Source: Marsupella aquatica
Lineage: Eukaryota > Marchantiophyta
Length of the DNA stretch: 64,000 bases
Assembly: GCA_973895155.1 (NCBI GenBank)
Contig: OZ316896.1
Location: 19,530,001 to 19,594,000 of the forward strand
Direction: 5' to 3'
Position 1 is the stretch's first letter. Every line of letters starts with the position of its first letter. Below, piece after piece: positions 22,053-34,371 of this stretch. The notes below the pieces were generated by a model, which worked only from the letters and a program-made list of their open reading frames with translations, had not been told where the DNA came from and did no database searches. A program made the position numbers and the translations under genes.

Positions 22053-24107
22053 GTCTTCCACTTGGGCCTGTGTCCCCCAATGCAGGTGTAGTAGGGTATG
22101 GGGTGTTCACCACTTCATTCCACTGGCCTGCATTAGCTGCATTTTTTATCCTCAGTTGGGTCAGACTGAGACCTTTTCCACTTCCCAAGTTCCCAGGGAT
22201 AGCCTTTGCCAATGATTTCATTTTAGGACACTTTAGGGCTAGCAAGCATCTGTCAGGTTACGTGTATATCAAATGCTATAATATGCTAAAAGCTTATATG
22301 TGCATTCTGTTTACAAATTTGAATAATGAGAGAACATGATTGGGATACCTTTGGACTGACTGAAGCGGATACCCTTGAATGCTCCGTCCCACCCTCCCAC
22401 TCCCTCACCTCGGGCCTCGCCCTCCCAAACAGCATTGCTTTCACAACAACAGCGACAGCACCTTTTAATTTCAAATCAAATACTATAACATACTTGCTAA
22501 GTATCCTGCCCAAAATTTTCCTTGCACTCTATTTACAAACGTTAAAACTGCCTCGAAAACGGCAGGGAACACCACACTCGGGTCAGATGTATTCCAGGGT
22601 TTTGACAACCTCGGATTGACTGAAAATGTGACCAAGAGATATTCTTGCCTTTAGAATAAGTAGGTCTAGGAGATCCTCAAAATAGCAAGGTACTGACTGC
22701 ACTTAATGTAAGCATAGAGTACTGTACATAATATAAGTTTTGGAAAGTAGCCCTTACGTGAGAAGCTATTTGCTTTTTGACATGAAATTTATTTTTCCAT
22801 TGGCAGGGTTTAATTGTTATTTGCTTGATTTTTTCTCTCTTATTTAAATCATGCTGGAGGGAATAAGAGGCTGGGGAGAGGAACACTGTGGGGTGGGAGG
22901 GAGAAAGAGCAAAAGGAGCAAAGGGAGTGCACAGCCAGAGGAAAAGTAAAAAAAAAGGAAGAAAGGAAGAAAGGAACCACTTTCTCCTCCACATGATGCA
23001 GAGCTACCAAGCCTGGACGATGCAATTACTTGCCATGCTTAATTCCCTTTCCTCACTTTACCTTGCTTAAATTTTGTTTGCCTTGCCTTGACATCTTTGT
23101 CTCACCTCAATATCTTTTGGGTCTGCACCTGCATTCATTGGGCTAGTTCCTCATAATATGAATTGTTTGGTTTCCAGCAAAATTCCAACTCCTCCCCCCT
23201 GCTTGACATGTGCCTTCAGGAAATTGATTACTTGAGTACATTCTTTGTTGTTTGCTGCAGCAGAGTAAACTGTCTTTTGTGTGTTTCTAAGTTATGAGAT
23301 GGTAGGGTGCAATTGTGAAAATCCATTGCTTGAGTGGACTACTCTCCAGTGGTCTACTACATAATCCCACCAGATCAGTGAGGCTCATAGCAGATGGATC
23401 TTGGAAATTCAATATGCAAGTTAGAGTGGAGGCAGCATCAAGCTGGAGCTTATAGTCCGAGCATTTCTATTGCATCAGATTGTTTATTTTCAAACCTTCT
23501 CTAATCAAAGCCTTTCAGTGTACGTTTGTTTTCATTGGGACTATTAATGCGAAGGGAAGGTACGAGCAAAAGGTTAGTACTGTCTATTTGTTTAATTTAA
23601 AGATTGAAGGTAGTGAGAATTAAAATGCATGTTCAGCATGTCTCTGGAAGCATGCTGTGAGGGGACAGGCATAGCAAAACTCCTTGATTTACAAGTTGAA
23701 TGTTCCTGATATCTAAAAGACATGCCTATGTAACTATGTTTTTTCTTTCCTCATCAATGTACCAATTAAATTTTTCTAGATATTATGCTCTAACAATTGT
23801 CTCCTTTTGTTGACCTGTTCTTTCTTTGTCCTTACTTTATTGTACATCAAAGTCTTTATCATATATATTTAAGATACTGTATAATGGACATTTGTAAACT
23901 TTTTCCGAATAGGTTAAAATATAGAGGATCTTTATCAGTACTCCTGAACACCGTACAATACGTTTTGTTTGTGAATAAGCTTAGTAACGGGTGCTTCGTG
24001 GCGAAGTGGGCTCCTTCACCAAATTGTTATCCATTCCCAATCTTGTACGATTAAAAGCTTGTGGGGTCCTAGGCTGAGGCAGCCTTTTGTCAAAATGAGA
24101 ATAGCTT
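22053..24107. other. Intergenic region, no gene seen
   Basis: No supported gene. There is a weak direct resemblance between 22266-22335 and 22470-22550, and a purine-rich stretch at 22855-22975. Short open frames here have low-complexity composition and no recognisable domain. Confidence 0.45.
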
Positions 24108-24640
24108 ATATTATTACCAGCATTTTACTAACCTGTCCCCAAATCACCCAAATTTACTGACTTGCCCCCAAACAAATTTATTTATCATCTTGCCCTCAAT
24201 TTCGTATGTGGGTTAACTGTTAAGTCACAATCGGGTTTAGGGTGTAACATGGCTAGTAGCCATAGGCTGAGCTTAACTCACTTGGCTCTCCTTTAGCCCC
24301 CCTTCCCTTCTTCCCTGCCCGACACCATCGCAGGCCTTCCCCCTCCCGGTCGTCCCTCCCAAAAACTGGTCGCCCCTCCAAAAGTGACCCTCGGGAGGCA
24401 GCAAATCATTTTGGGGATGGCATGGAAGGGCGACTCTTTAGCGGGGTCGCGTTTTAAGTCCTCCCAGGCCTGCGATGGTGTTGGGCAGGGGAGAAGGGAA
24501 GGGGGGCTGAAGGAGAGCCCGGCAAGTTAAGCTCAGCAATCGCATCCAACTGGGGCAAGGTGATAAATATATTTGTTTGTGGGGCAAGTCACTAAATTGG
24601 GGTGATTTGAGAGACAAGTTAGTAAAAAGCTGATATTATT
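24108..24640. mobile_element. Long-arm foldback (MULE- or hAT-like MITE) upstream of the P450
   Basis: The element at 24116-24632 is almost entirely two inverted arms. The left arm (24116 to about 24337) pairs with the right arm (about 24470-24632), sharing blocks such as TTTACTAAC, CAAATTTATTTATCA and ACACCATCGCAGGCC. The left arm has an extra stretch of about 70 bp. ATATTATT occurs at 24108-24115 and 24633-24640 as an 8-bp target duplication. There is no transposase. It ends about 170 bp before the P450 TATA box. Confidence 0.85.
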
Positions 24641-24804
24641 CATTTAGCTTGACGAAGGATCGAGGTCAAACCACTTCTGTACAAAGGTGCACACGGTCTT
24701 TCGTAGTACAGAACACTTGAGGAAGTCTAGTGGACTCTTGCTTCCAAGTCCGCATTGGGTGACATGTGATACAACACGAATGGGCGCTTACAGATCTCGG
24801 AGTG

Positions 24805-24810
24805 TATAAA
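24805..24810 (+). promoter_or_regulatory. Putative TATA box of the P450 gene
   Basis: TATAAA lies 51 bp before the ATG at 24861. A transcription start about 30 bp downstream (near 24835) would exclude the in-frame ATG at 24819 and favours 24861. Confidence 0.5.
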
Positions 24811-24860
24811 TTCTAGAAGTGTTGTGTGGGAACACACTCGCGTTTGCAGTTGCCGTTGCT

Positions 24861-27345
24861 ATGGACTTTGTGAAGAGTGGGCTTGATTCACTGGACACGA
24901 ATGGGATCAGACCAATACTCGTCACTTTGATTGCAACATTTTCGGTGACTTTGATTACTTTTGTGGTACTAGCTCTGCAGAAGCGGAAACGGCTCCCGCC
25001 GGGACCTTTCCCATGGCCCGTGGTGGGCAACTTGCCTTCCCTGGTGGGAGTTCTGCCTCACCATAACCTTCGAAGCCTTGCAAACAAGTATGGAGGGCTG
25101 GTGTACCTTCAGTTAGGTGCGAGTTTGATCCTCGAGGAAAGCTGCTTTGAGAGAAGTGTAGCTAGATCGAGCTTTCAATTCGTTTATTGCTACGGTTTTG
25201 CTGAACGTGAGGTGGTGTGCGTCGGGGTGTGCGTATTCTAACTTTTATCAATTTCGTTAAATTCTTGTTGCTGGCCTCCGCAGGGTCTGTACCAACCATC
25301 CTTGTTTCCACTGTCGAGGTGTCCAGTGAGCTTTTCCAAACTTGCGATATAGTGTTCTTGGACAGGCCAAAGACGATGGCTTTCGACGTCGTCACCGAGA
25401 ATAAGAATGTGGTTCTGGCGAGCGGACGTTACTGGCGCGAGGCGAGGAAATTAGTGACCAATGCGCTTCTCACCAGCAGGCGCCTGGAAACTTACAGGGC
25501 AGGGAGAGAGGAAGAGATCCGCATGATGATGAAGGTGCTATGTGAGGAAGCCAAGCTGGGCAGAACGATAGACCTTAAAAGCTGGCTGTTCGGGATCACT
25601 TCTAATAACATCACCCGGATGCTCATGAACAAGAGGTACTGTACCATACTTGCGGTATTCCCTCCTATTCCCTTTAGACAAAGCTGTACTGCACCTACCG
25701 TACTTCTAGAAATTTAGACAAGTTCGGAGCGGAAGCAATAGCAAGCTTCAGTGATCGACAATCTGAAACATAGCTTCGTCGTTGGCTTTGTGAACCAAGT
25801 TAATATCCCCATTTCCATTCTCAGGTCTGAAATTTGTACAATCTCAGATGTGTTCAATGCCGTTGCCTTGCATGGAATAGCAAATGGTACTTTGGATCTG
25901 ACCCATGATTCGCTTTCTCAGCTCTCACCTATGTGAATTCTTCTAAGATGTGTTGGATGCGATTGCTATTGAATATGAACAGGCAGCTCTCACCTATGTA
26001 AATTCTTCTAAGATGTGCTGGATGCGAATGCCATTGAATATGAACAGGTACTTTGGAGAGGGCGCTCGCATCGAGAAAGACAAAGAAGATTTTGATCTCA
26101 TGCTTGCTCGCACCATGGAACTAGGCGTTGCCTTCATCATCAGTGACTACCTACCCTACTTGGCCTTCGTCACCAAATTACAAGGTTGGCAAAAGACATT
26201 GAAGGATCTCCGGGAGCTGACCTCCAGCATTTCAGGCAGAATGTTTGAAATTGAGAAGCACAGACAACAGGCAAGAGAGAAGAGAGCCGACGAGGGTTAT
26301 GTGCCAGATATGGTCGATGTGCTTTTGCGAACGCCTCTTGACAACGGCAAGATTCTTCCAGACAAGAACATCTCCTTAATACTAATGGTAAGAATGGAAA
26401 CCCTTTCACATACCCACGTACTTGTTCAATGATCGACAATTGTCGCCAGCAGCATCAACTTTCTGCACATTGACAAGTGGAATTTCAGACTCACTGGACT
26501 CCGGCCCATAGATATCACAGAATAGAAGAATACGTAAATGCGATGGAGAAAATCATGTGTTAGGTGCCGCTGTCATGAACTCCTCAAACGCAAACTAATC
26601 AGCAAAGGACTTTAATTTTGCCTATCGTCTACTTTTGCCCGGGCATTGAAAACGATATCGATATTACTATTGCTTGCTATATATTGTTATGCTCTGAGAT
26701 GGTTCCTGTTTCTGCCAGGACATGGTCCAAGCAGGATCAGAGACCAGTGCAGTGTCAATTCAGTGGACAATGGCAGAGCTCATGCGCAGACCTGAAATCA
26801 TGCAAAGGCTGCAGGACGAGCTCAACACCGTGATCGGCCCCGCCCGACTGCCCCAAGAGTCCGACATCCCCAACCTGCCATTCCTGCAAGCCCTGGTGAA
26901 AGAAAATTTCCGCATCCACCCGCCTCTCGCTCTGAATATCCCTCGCGAGTCTACCAAAGAATTCGAGTTCCGAGGCTTCAAGTTCCCGAAGAAGACGAGA
27001 CTCCTCCTCAACTTCCACGCCATCCACCGTGATGCAAGTGTTTACGAGTCCCCCGACGAGTTCAAGCCTGACAGATTCTTGGAGTACCCGGAGATTAACC
27101 TCACAGCTGCATTTGGTTCTTACGAGCTGACCCCGTTCTCAGCCGGGCGGCGCATGTGCCCCGCAGCTGAGCTGGGCAACGCTATGGTGTGCTTGGTGCT
27201 GGCTCATCTCGTTCACAGCTTTGATTGGGCCTTGCCCAAGGGTGAAGAAGGTGTAGACATGACAGAGGAATTTGGGTTGTCTGTGAGCTTGAAAGCCCCA
27301 CTTCGCTTGGTTCCCAAGACCAAACCCCCTGCCTCTCTATATTGA
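24861..27345 (+). CDS. Cytochrome P450, CYP71-clan-like
   Basis: Four exons: 24861-25116, 25284-25635, 26048-26387, 26719-27345; all introns GT-AG; 524 residues, normal for a microsomal plant P450. The N-terminal hydrophobic anchor (residues about 14-38) is followed by the Pro-rich hinge LPPGPFPWPVVGN. Also seen: C-helix WREAR, I-helix oxygen-binding motif QAGSETSAVSIQW, K-helix ENFR (ExxR), the PDRF segment, and the haem-binding loop PFSAGRRMCPAAELG. In that loop the cysteine ligand is present, but the usual Gly two residues after it is Ala. It acts as an ER-bound monooxygenase needing P450 reductase; the substrate cannot be read from sequence. The start is chosen at 24861, where the anchor begins and the TATA spacing fits. 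A foldback transposon sits just upstream, and intron 2 contains repeated copies of the sequence leading into exon 3. Confidence 0.93.
25837..26047 (+). repeat. Tandem copies of the 3' splice region in P450 intron 2
   Basis: Two close copies of about 65 bp (25919-25983 and 25984-26048) share CTCTCACCTATGT, AATTCTTCTAAGATGTG and GAATATGAACAGG. A third, more diverged copy (about 25837-25897) ends GGTACTTTGGA, the wording at the start of exon 3. Copies two and three both end in AACAG, so two equivalent acceptor sites exist. Confidence 0.85.
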
Positions 27346-27399
27346 CGTTGAATGACGAAGGACCAGAGTGACAATGCCAAAGCAAGTCAGGGTCAAACT

Positions 27400-29780
27400 G
27401 AAACGTGCTCTCGCAAATGGGCGCTTGTCTGGTGGCCATTGTTCCTAGGCACATCAAGACAAGAATAACTCTAGCCAGAGAAGATGTGGTCCAATCGAAG
27501 CTTTCACGAGCCTGCAGTGTCCGACCATCCATGTTGTTTGCTTCCTGGGTGTTAGGCGCATGTCGAAAACTTTTCCTGTTGTCCCAGCCAAAGCGAAGGT
27601 GCCCTAGCTGCTCCTGGAACGAGTCCACCGGTGGAGTCTTCTCTTAAGGTGCTGCCAAGCGCGCTTCTCACTCCCAGAAAGAATTGGCTCAGTCATATTG
27701 TAATCTCCCATTAGAATCCAAGTGAACGATGTGTCCAGCCTGGCCACGACACCCTCTGATACCACATACTGATATAAGCATTGTTTGATGGCCAGTGCTG
27801 ACATTAACACGATCATTTCAGCCGGAGCACACACCCAATGTGCAGACCGCCAAGCTTCCTGAAGTTTGCCAATTTTTCCAGAACGGAGTTTGTGCTCCGG
27901 GATCGGGTCCTGGGATGCACAGGATATCAGGGGTATGTTGAAGCCCCTCCAAAATGAAGCGGGCCCTGCACACGTCTTCTCCTTGAGCCCTGTCCCCTCA
28001 CATGTATGTCAGAATGTTGAGCTTGTTGTGTTGGGGCATTTCAGGGCAGTAAATCCTGTTGAGAGCAGGAGATTCTTGTAGCCGGGGGCGCTTTGCTCTG
28101 GGTGAGGTGTCACCAAGAACGGAGGGCAAGGAGTCCGATTCCGTTTCTGAGTATTCCTTTGAAAGCTTGCGCTTGCGGATGGTAATGTTGCCTCTCTCAC
28201 TAGGGAGTTGAGGAGAAGTGACCTCCGCTGGTAGAGTCGCTGTACCGGATGGAGTCACCTCAACCACAACCGGTTGCGCCTGCGCCAAATGTGCTTTAGG
28301 TGATTTGTTTGCGTTTTGTGGTTTGACTATCCACTACTTCCTGAGTGGCCTCCTTGGGTTAGATGGGGTTGTTTTGGAGATGTGGTCCCAATCTGAACTG
28401 TCCGGAACACCACCGTTTTGCTGGAATTAGTTTCTCTACTGTCGACCTTCCCTGTAGAGTGTGTCGCTTGATTGCTGTGACCAACTACCAATAGCGCCAA
28501 GTAAATTGGTAATGTCCGGATTGTCCCATTTGTTGACAGACCTGTGTTCAGCCTCCGTAGGCGCTTCCTGGAAGAGGTGGAGGATTGTTGCCTGGCGGGG
28601 CAATGTATTGCAAACGATGCTGGTTTATTGCAACCTTGCTGAGCCGTTTCAGCTTCAAAAATTTATGCACGGTGTGCAAGGTGCTGCAATTCCGAATCCT
28701 CCCACTGCTGCTGCTCTTCAGCCTGTCCGCACCAGTAATCCGGCTCCGCTCTTGCCTCGCGTGCCTGAGTCTCCTGATACTCGTGGAAGACCACCTGGTC
28801 CAATCGTACCTTCTGTTGTGTCATATTGTCTGATGCAATTGGGTGCCTGGCGATCTTCTTCCCCTGGGACGTATGTGTTGGCCCTTGAAGTAGGCAGGTT
28901 GTGGCTGCGTGCACTTGGATGCAAAATGCCTGTATGAAAAACAGAAGCAACAATGGAGGTGCTGGGAAAACCTTGAGAATGGTCTCGACCACGGCTGGAA
29001 TGTGGTGTTGTTCAGTGCGAGACGCCTGCTTTGCCTGAATGAACCCCCCAATTGGGGCCACCACGAATTTGATGTACTCGTAACTCTCGGGACTGCCGTT
29101 TTTATGTAGACGGAGACCAGGTGCTTGAAATCTGGTGAATTACAGGGGTGAAATTCACCGTTGCAAAAATGTGAAGTGCTTTTCAAAGAAGAGGCTTGAA
29201 GTAGGCATATCTTGATGTGATCCCTTGCATTAGCATCAAATTGGACTACGATTGTAGTGCAAAATTAACTTGTTTTTGGTTTCCTGGTTGAAAGCCAAAA
29301 TCCACTCCCTGGCCAGCCTGGTGTCAAATTTGGATTCAATCAACACCACCTTGTTACCAAACACCTTCTTTGTACCAAGCTGTAGGATATTAGGCAGGAT
29401 GTAGATGATTTCCGAGTTCTGAACAGTAGGGATGGAGGAAGACCTCCTGTCAATGAGTGATTGTTCAAAGGGGGCGGCTGTCACCACTACATTTTGTCCC
29501 GATGTTGCAGGTTTGCTTGGTGTATGTCGTGATGTTCTTCTGGATTGACTGCTTGCCATAGTACCTTAAAGTGTCGATTTGAGGGATGCGAGGAGTGGCA
29601 GGCCATGCCCACCAGATCACCCTTCCTTTGGTGCGGTAGTGAAAATGGTCGAAAGTCCCCAATCCACACCAGTCTGTAGAGTGCCAGCTGCATTAAGGAC
29701 AGACCGGTCCTTCACCATGGCCTCGGTTACTTGGGTGCCCCTCCGTCCTCCCTATGCTTGTGTGTGGTCGTGATATCTAT
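27400..29780 (-). mobile_element. Degenerate LINE (non-LTR retrotransposon) lacking reverse transcriptase
   Basis: Read on the minus strand from 29.6 to 27.4 kb: an ORF1-like fragment (29236-29559; KFDTRLAREWILAFNQE, as in LINE gag domains); a zinc-knuckle remnant CFSYRHFASKC near 28960; then an endonuclease domain in broken frames, with LNILTY near 28010, TPDILCI near 27930, CAPAE near 27830, WILMGDYNM near 27710, SGSEKRAWQHL near 27660, RFGWDNR near 27590 and an eroded final motif near 27430. Several stops and frame changes make it inactive. No reverse transcriptase follows; the element stops about 60-100 bp beyond the 3' end of the P450, which lies on the other strand. Confidence 0.75.
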
Positions 29781-30022
29781 TGTGTTGATGCATGGAAGTG
29801 ACAGCATAGTGCATCCAAAACCAACAAGCCCAACAAAAAGCGCAGAGATTGAATGATAAAATCTTAACAAACACCGTTATGCTTGTGATGTGCGGGGGGG
29901 CTTAGCCTTGAGCTATTGCAAACTTTGGGGTATGTACAAACAGAGATTAGTACGCTCACCTTCTCTCCTCTCACGAGAGAGACATTACCCTCATCTTCTC
30001 TCCTCTCATGAGGACCTGGATT

Positions 30023-30150
30023 GCTACATCTCCTACCTAAATTTGTGCCTAGTCATGATGTTTTGTAAATTAAATCATATTACAGTGCTACATCTCTTAC
30101 CTAAATATGTACCTAGTCATGATATTTTGTAAATTTAATCATATTACACT
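30023..30150 (+). repeat. Tandem duplication of 64 bp
   Basis: Units 30023-30086 and 30087-30150 both begin GCTACATCTC.TACCTAAAT and end AATCATATTACA.T, with a handful of differences. Confidence 0.9.
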
Positions 30151-32039
30151 ATCCACCACAATCCCGATCGCAATTAGTGTTGGTCACACTAATTGTGGTG
30201 GAAAGTATATTCAGTCCCACTGTTTAATGGCTACGGGCAAACCACAATTGCCGCTACAAAGGGCCCCATAATGGGCTACGGGTAACCTGTAGCTCTCATT
30301 GTAAATTGCATAGGGTCAGGCATGGGCTTTGAGCTCCACAAAAGGGGGTGAGTGCAAAACCTTTTATTGCCAAGTGCTACACAAAAGGTGTGAGTGCTCC
30401 AACTTTTATGGTGAGTAGTGAGACATGGAATGCGGCTTTAATAATTTCTAGCAGAATTGAACTTGGGCTAGATTAGGAGGTGACAAGTAATTGGATTATT
30501 TAGCTTTCAAGTAGTAACATGAATTTTGTGCTTAATCCACAAGTGAAAGGCAAATAACATGAGTGTACAATAATCGGAGCAAGTTTGATAAACGTTTTTG
30601 ACATGGTCATAAATAATAGCTAGGCAGCATGCGAAGATTCATTGGGACTGTAATGAAGTTTGTAGATGGCTCAAATGGACATCAAATTTCAATAGTCGAC
30701 TTCCCTAGTTTTTTCCTCCTACCTCTCTAGATTACATAATCATACAGGGAGCTTTGTAATTCTGTTGTTGGCATCGCTAACATCGCTACCGTTGACAATT
30801 ACTATGGTTCAAGTGTCCATCTGGTGTAATGAATGAAATTCCACTTGGGATGAAATTTCTTTGTTGTTTGACATTGCTCCAGATTTTCAGTTGCAAGTGT
30901 TGGAGTGCAAAATCCTGAAAGCAGTAGATATGCAAGTTACTTTGGACTTAATCTCATTTTTAGTTACTGGGCAGAGAGTGAAGCTTGCAATACTCTAAAA
31001 CTGACCTTGATTGTGGCCATGTATGTTTAAGGTACAAGCTATTGGGCTGCACAGTCAATTCTACTTGGCTTGGACTTTGACAAATTACAGAAAATTTTCT
31101 TACTTGGGGTGACCAACCCATTTTAGCAAATGTCAAAAAGGAGAGCTCAATGTTCTCTACAACAAGGTGGTGTTGTCCTTTGTTGGGAAACATTCTCCTA
31201 CTAGGCCAAGGAGTGGATACCAGCATTCAATGCTATAGGTTTACCAAAACTGCTTTACCATGAACAATTTGTTGGTGACTTACACATTGTGGTGGTTGAG
31301 GATGACACATAGAACCAGTTGTACAATGCTACTATGTTGGCACTACCTGTCCTCAAGGCACGTGACACATTTGCCACAGTCAATGACTATCCAGCTACAT
31401 TTGATCCATAGAACCCTACTAGCTTTTGCTATTTGACTACTATCATTTTTTGAAAAGGATCACCTACTCTATTCAGATATCTGGACAATGTTTTGAAATC
31501 ATTTGGCATACGTGAAGGGTTGTTATGTGTTGGTACGGCCAGACGACTCAGACCTAGATGTTTATCATGTCCATATGGGATAAGTTGTTATAGCTAGATG
31601 TGGTAGAAGGACAAGTGAATGAATAAAACCTACTTACTCACGTATGTGGCGTTGAGTGGTTTAGACCGTTTGTGGCAAACAAGCCACGTGATCAATCAGA
31701 CTGGCAACCACGAGAGCGGTGGGCAGATTCTTGGGATAAGAAATGGGAACGTGATCCAACTCCAATATACAAGGAAGCTAAGACAATAGAATGATGTTTC
31801 CTCTGCCTTGTGGTGTTTCAAAGCACGCAAAAGATCAGTGACAGGGCTGGTTCCAAGGAATTCCAAATAATGTTGTTGCCAAGGCAATAGACTATCCCTT
31901 GACATGCATAGCAAGTGAGAAATCCTAGACAATAATGAAGTTGGTAGTTCACACACAATTTAAAAGGCAACACTCGGAATACTAGTAGCTAGAGAACTCA
32001 AGTTTAGACAAGTCTTACTATCTAAGTTAGAATGGTGGA

Positions 32040-33500
32040 CCTCGCCACCCTACGCCCTCACCAATCCTAGCACTTGCGCCTAAGTGCCCTTGGTGCCCGA
32101 ACGCCTCCACGGAATACCTCGAGCAAGCATCCAAGTGCCTTTAGCACCCCCCGCGGCCACTCCCATACGAAGCCGCACTTGCTCTCCTACACGACCGCTA
32201 CTCAACGGTCCTCACTGTCTGCACAAGCAACCAAGCATCTTGGTAAGTAACTCCTCTGGATCTAGAACTCGCCCAGTCTAGCATCCTAATCAAGCTCAAC
32301 AGACGTTGGTAAATAGGTCAGCGATAGGTCCTCCCGATGCCATAAGCCGGAACCAGAACCCACGTCCACTGTCCGTCCAGGACAGCTCCTTCCTTAGGCG
32401 CGACCCGGGTTCCCCCTTGTACCTATCCATCACCAACTGACCGCCCTGACCTCAGGACATGCTCATGGCCCAATTAGCGTAGCTTGTCCTAAAGCTTGTC
32501 CCAAACTTGTCTCAACACGCCGGGACCAGAACGGCCCCGACTCTAACACCGTCTCCCGGTTCGCCCACTGATGGTCTAAGGACCGAGCGCCCTTGGGACT
32601 TAGCCTCCATACCTACTTGGCCTTGCCTCCCCAACGCAAGCTCCCTTGGGAGGCTGAACGCGGCTTGGCTGCTGTTCGACAGGATTTGGCAAGCGGGCGA
32701 GCTAACACCCGCCAACCACGAGAACCCATGCCCCCCCCCAGACCCAACTGAGCTCAGGAGGGCGCCTCAAGAGCTTTCCAACGCACCTAAGAAGTCCTCC
32801 AACGGACTTCCTGTTGGGAATATATCGTCATTTCCGTTTGGTGATTTCCCTTAGTGTCGCGACCGCCGCGGCTCACGACTTTGGTTCGCCCTTAGCCCCC
32901 TGGGAGACACCACTCCCCTCATATATGCTTCTGGAGACCTGCCACCCCTGGACCAACTTTGGTCCCTAAACATTTGGCCCCCAACCCGGATCCCATCGCG
33001 CCTAATGGGCGCGCCACCAACTGGCAACGCCCATAACTTTCTTGATAGGCATCCGCAAGTGGAGTGCCTTAGCCTGTTATGACCGGGCCGACCCAGTGTT
33101 CATGCCTAGGCCCTCAGGTCTGATTGCCACTCGAGGCCCCCGACCGGCCCAACCCGGATCGGGCCACAACTTGCGCCCCAAGCGTCCATTGCCAATGGCA
33201 ACAACTCCATTGGCCTTGGGCCCAAGAGGAGCTCACTCCCAAGCCCTCAGAACTCAAAGCCCATCCGATGGTCCGGACGGCCACCCTTGAGCCCGGCCCA
33301 TTTCCCCTTGACCCAACCAGCCCTAGGCTAGTCCAAGTCCTTAGTGTGTGTCCCCATCTCGGCCCCTTGCCTCGCTAGTGCCACGTCTCATTGCCCACAA
33401 GTCTCCCCATGCTAAGTCCTCCCCGGATGGCCTATCCGGGCCTGGGCCATAAGGGAGCTCGGCGTCGGAGTCAACGACGCCGGAGCTAAGTGTTAAAGTT
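32040..33500. other. GC-rich block unlike its surroundings
   Basis: About 1.45 kb of C-rich sequence in an otherwise AT-leaning area, with fairly sharp edges. It has several open frames of low information content (Pro/Ala/Arg-rich) but no recognisable domain, LTR pair or PBS. It may be a fragment of a GC-rich retroelement leader or LTR; this is inference from composition alone. Confidence 0.4.
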
Positions 33501-33521
33501 GTCGAGTTCCGCGACTGTCAA

Positions 33522-33552
<31 letters not shown>

Positions 33553-33563
33553 ATTAGTTAATT
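33522..33563. repeat. TTAG microsatellite
   Basis: Roughly ten tandem TTAG units (some TTAA) at the downstream edge of the GC-rich block. Confidence 0.9.
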
Positions 33564-33763
33564 TATTTAAGATATAATATTAGTTAGTGGGGCCTTAGTT
33601 TGGTGATAGAAGGCATGGATGTCTACTTTGACATTCAAATGAATGTGGAGTAGACATTGTAATATACAATAATCTTATCCTACTAAAAGATAATAATTAT
33701 AAAAGACCTTCAAGTGAACACAACTTTCAATGATTTCTGGTTTTAAATGAAGTGTGGTTCCAT

Positions 33764-34230
33764 GATTGTGTTGGGTATTTACTCTTACGTCTAGGTTAGG
33801 TATGACGTGGTTGGTACAACAACGTGGGTTGGTACAACTACGTGGTTAGGTACAACTACGTGATTAGGTACAACTATGTGGTTAGGTACAACTACGTGGT
33901 TAGGTACAACTATGTGGTTAGGTACAACTACGTGATTAGGTACAACTATGTGGTTAGGTACAACTAAGTTGCACACTATATCATAAGAGGCATGTGTGCT
34001 TGGAGAGGTAGAACCAAGGCTCATTGTTATGGAGCCACTTGAGAGATAGGGAGAGCTTACACTGTGGAGACTCGATATAGCCGACGGGCTTAGAGTTCAG
34101 TAAAGCTCTCTTGTGTGTTCCCGTGGACGTAGCCTCAAGGAGGTGAACCACGTATCTCTTGTGTCGACTATTGTGCGTTGGATGGTTCATGGGCTTGCCG
34201 TTGCGATCGTCGTCTATGCTCAACAGATTG
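33764..34230 (+). mobile_element. Solo LTR of the same Copia family
   Basis: The LTR at 33769-34225 (457 bp) runs TGTTGGGTATTT...GCTCAACA in plus orientation and is flanked by GATTG at 33764-33768 and 34226-34230. It matches the LTRs of the full element except for one fewer 18-bp unit (array about 33806-33966), one extra base near 34060 and a few substitutions. Intact target duplications with no internal sequence point to LTR-LTR recombination. Confidence 0.95.
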
Positions 34231-34371
34231 AGCTTCACTACAAGCATATTGACAAAATCAACCTTCTATCATAGACCCACTAGATGGAACCTTGTTGGGA
34301 CCTAATCATTGGCCGGTCTGTAGGAATTTAAGTTGTCATGGATCCACTACATGGGAAACGCCGTTGGTTCT

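Larger units (their letters stand above)
29781..33768. other. Intergenic region with repeats and a GC-rich block
   Basis: Contains a tandem duplication (30023-30150), a short palindrome CCACCACAAT...ATTGTGGTGG (about 30152-30203), unassigned sequence to about 32.04 kb, a GC-rich block (listed separately) and a TTAG microsatellite. No supported gene. Confidence 0.45.

Noticed and set aside
24819-24860. Earlier in-frame ATG for the P450
   Set aside because: It lies only 14 bp after the TATA box, so it is probably upstream of the transcript start; the membrane anchor fits the ATG at 24861.
27182-27628. Minus-strand frame of 148 codons as a separate gene
   Set aside because: Its first part is LINE endonuclease debris and its end is antisense to the last P450 exon.
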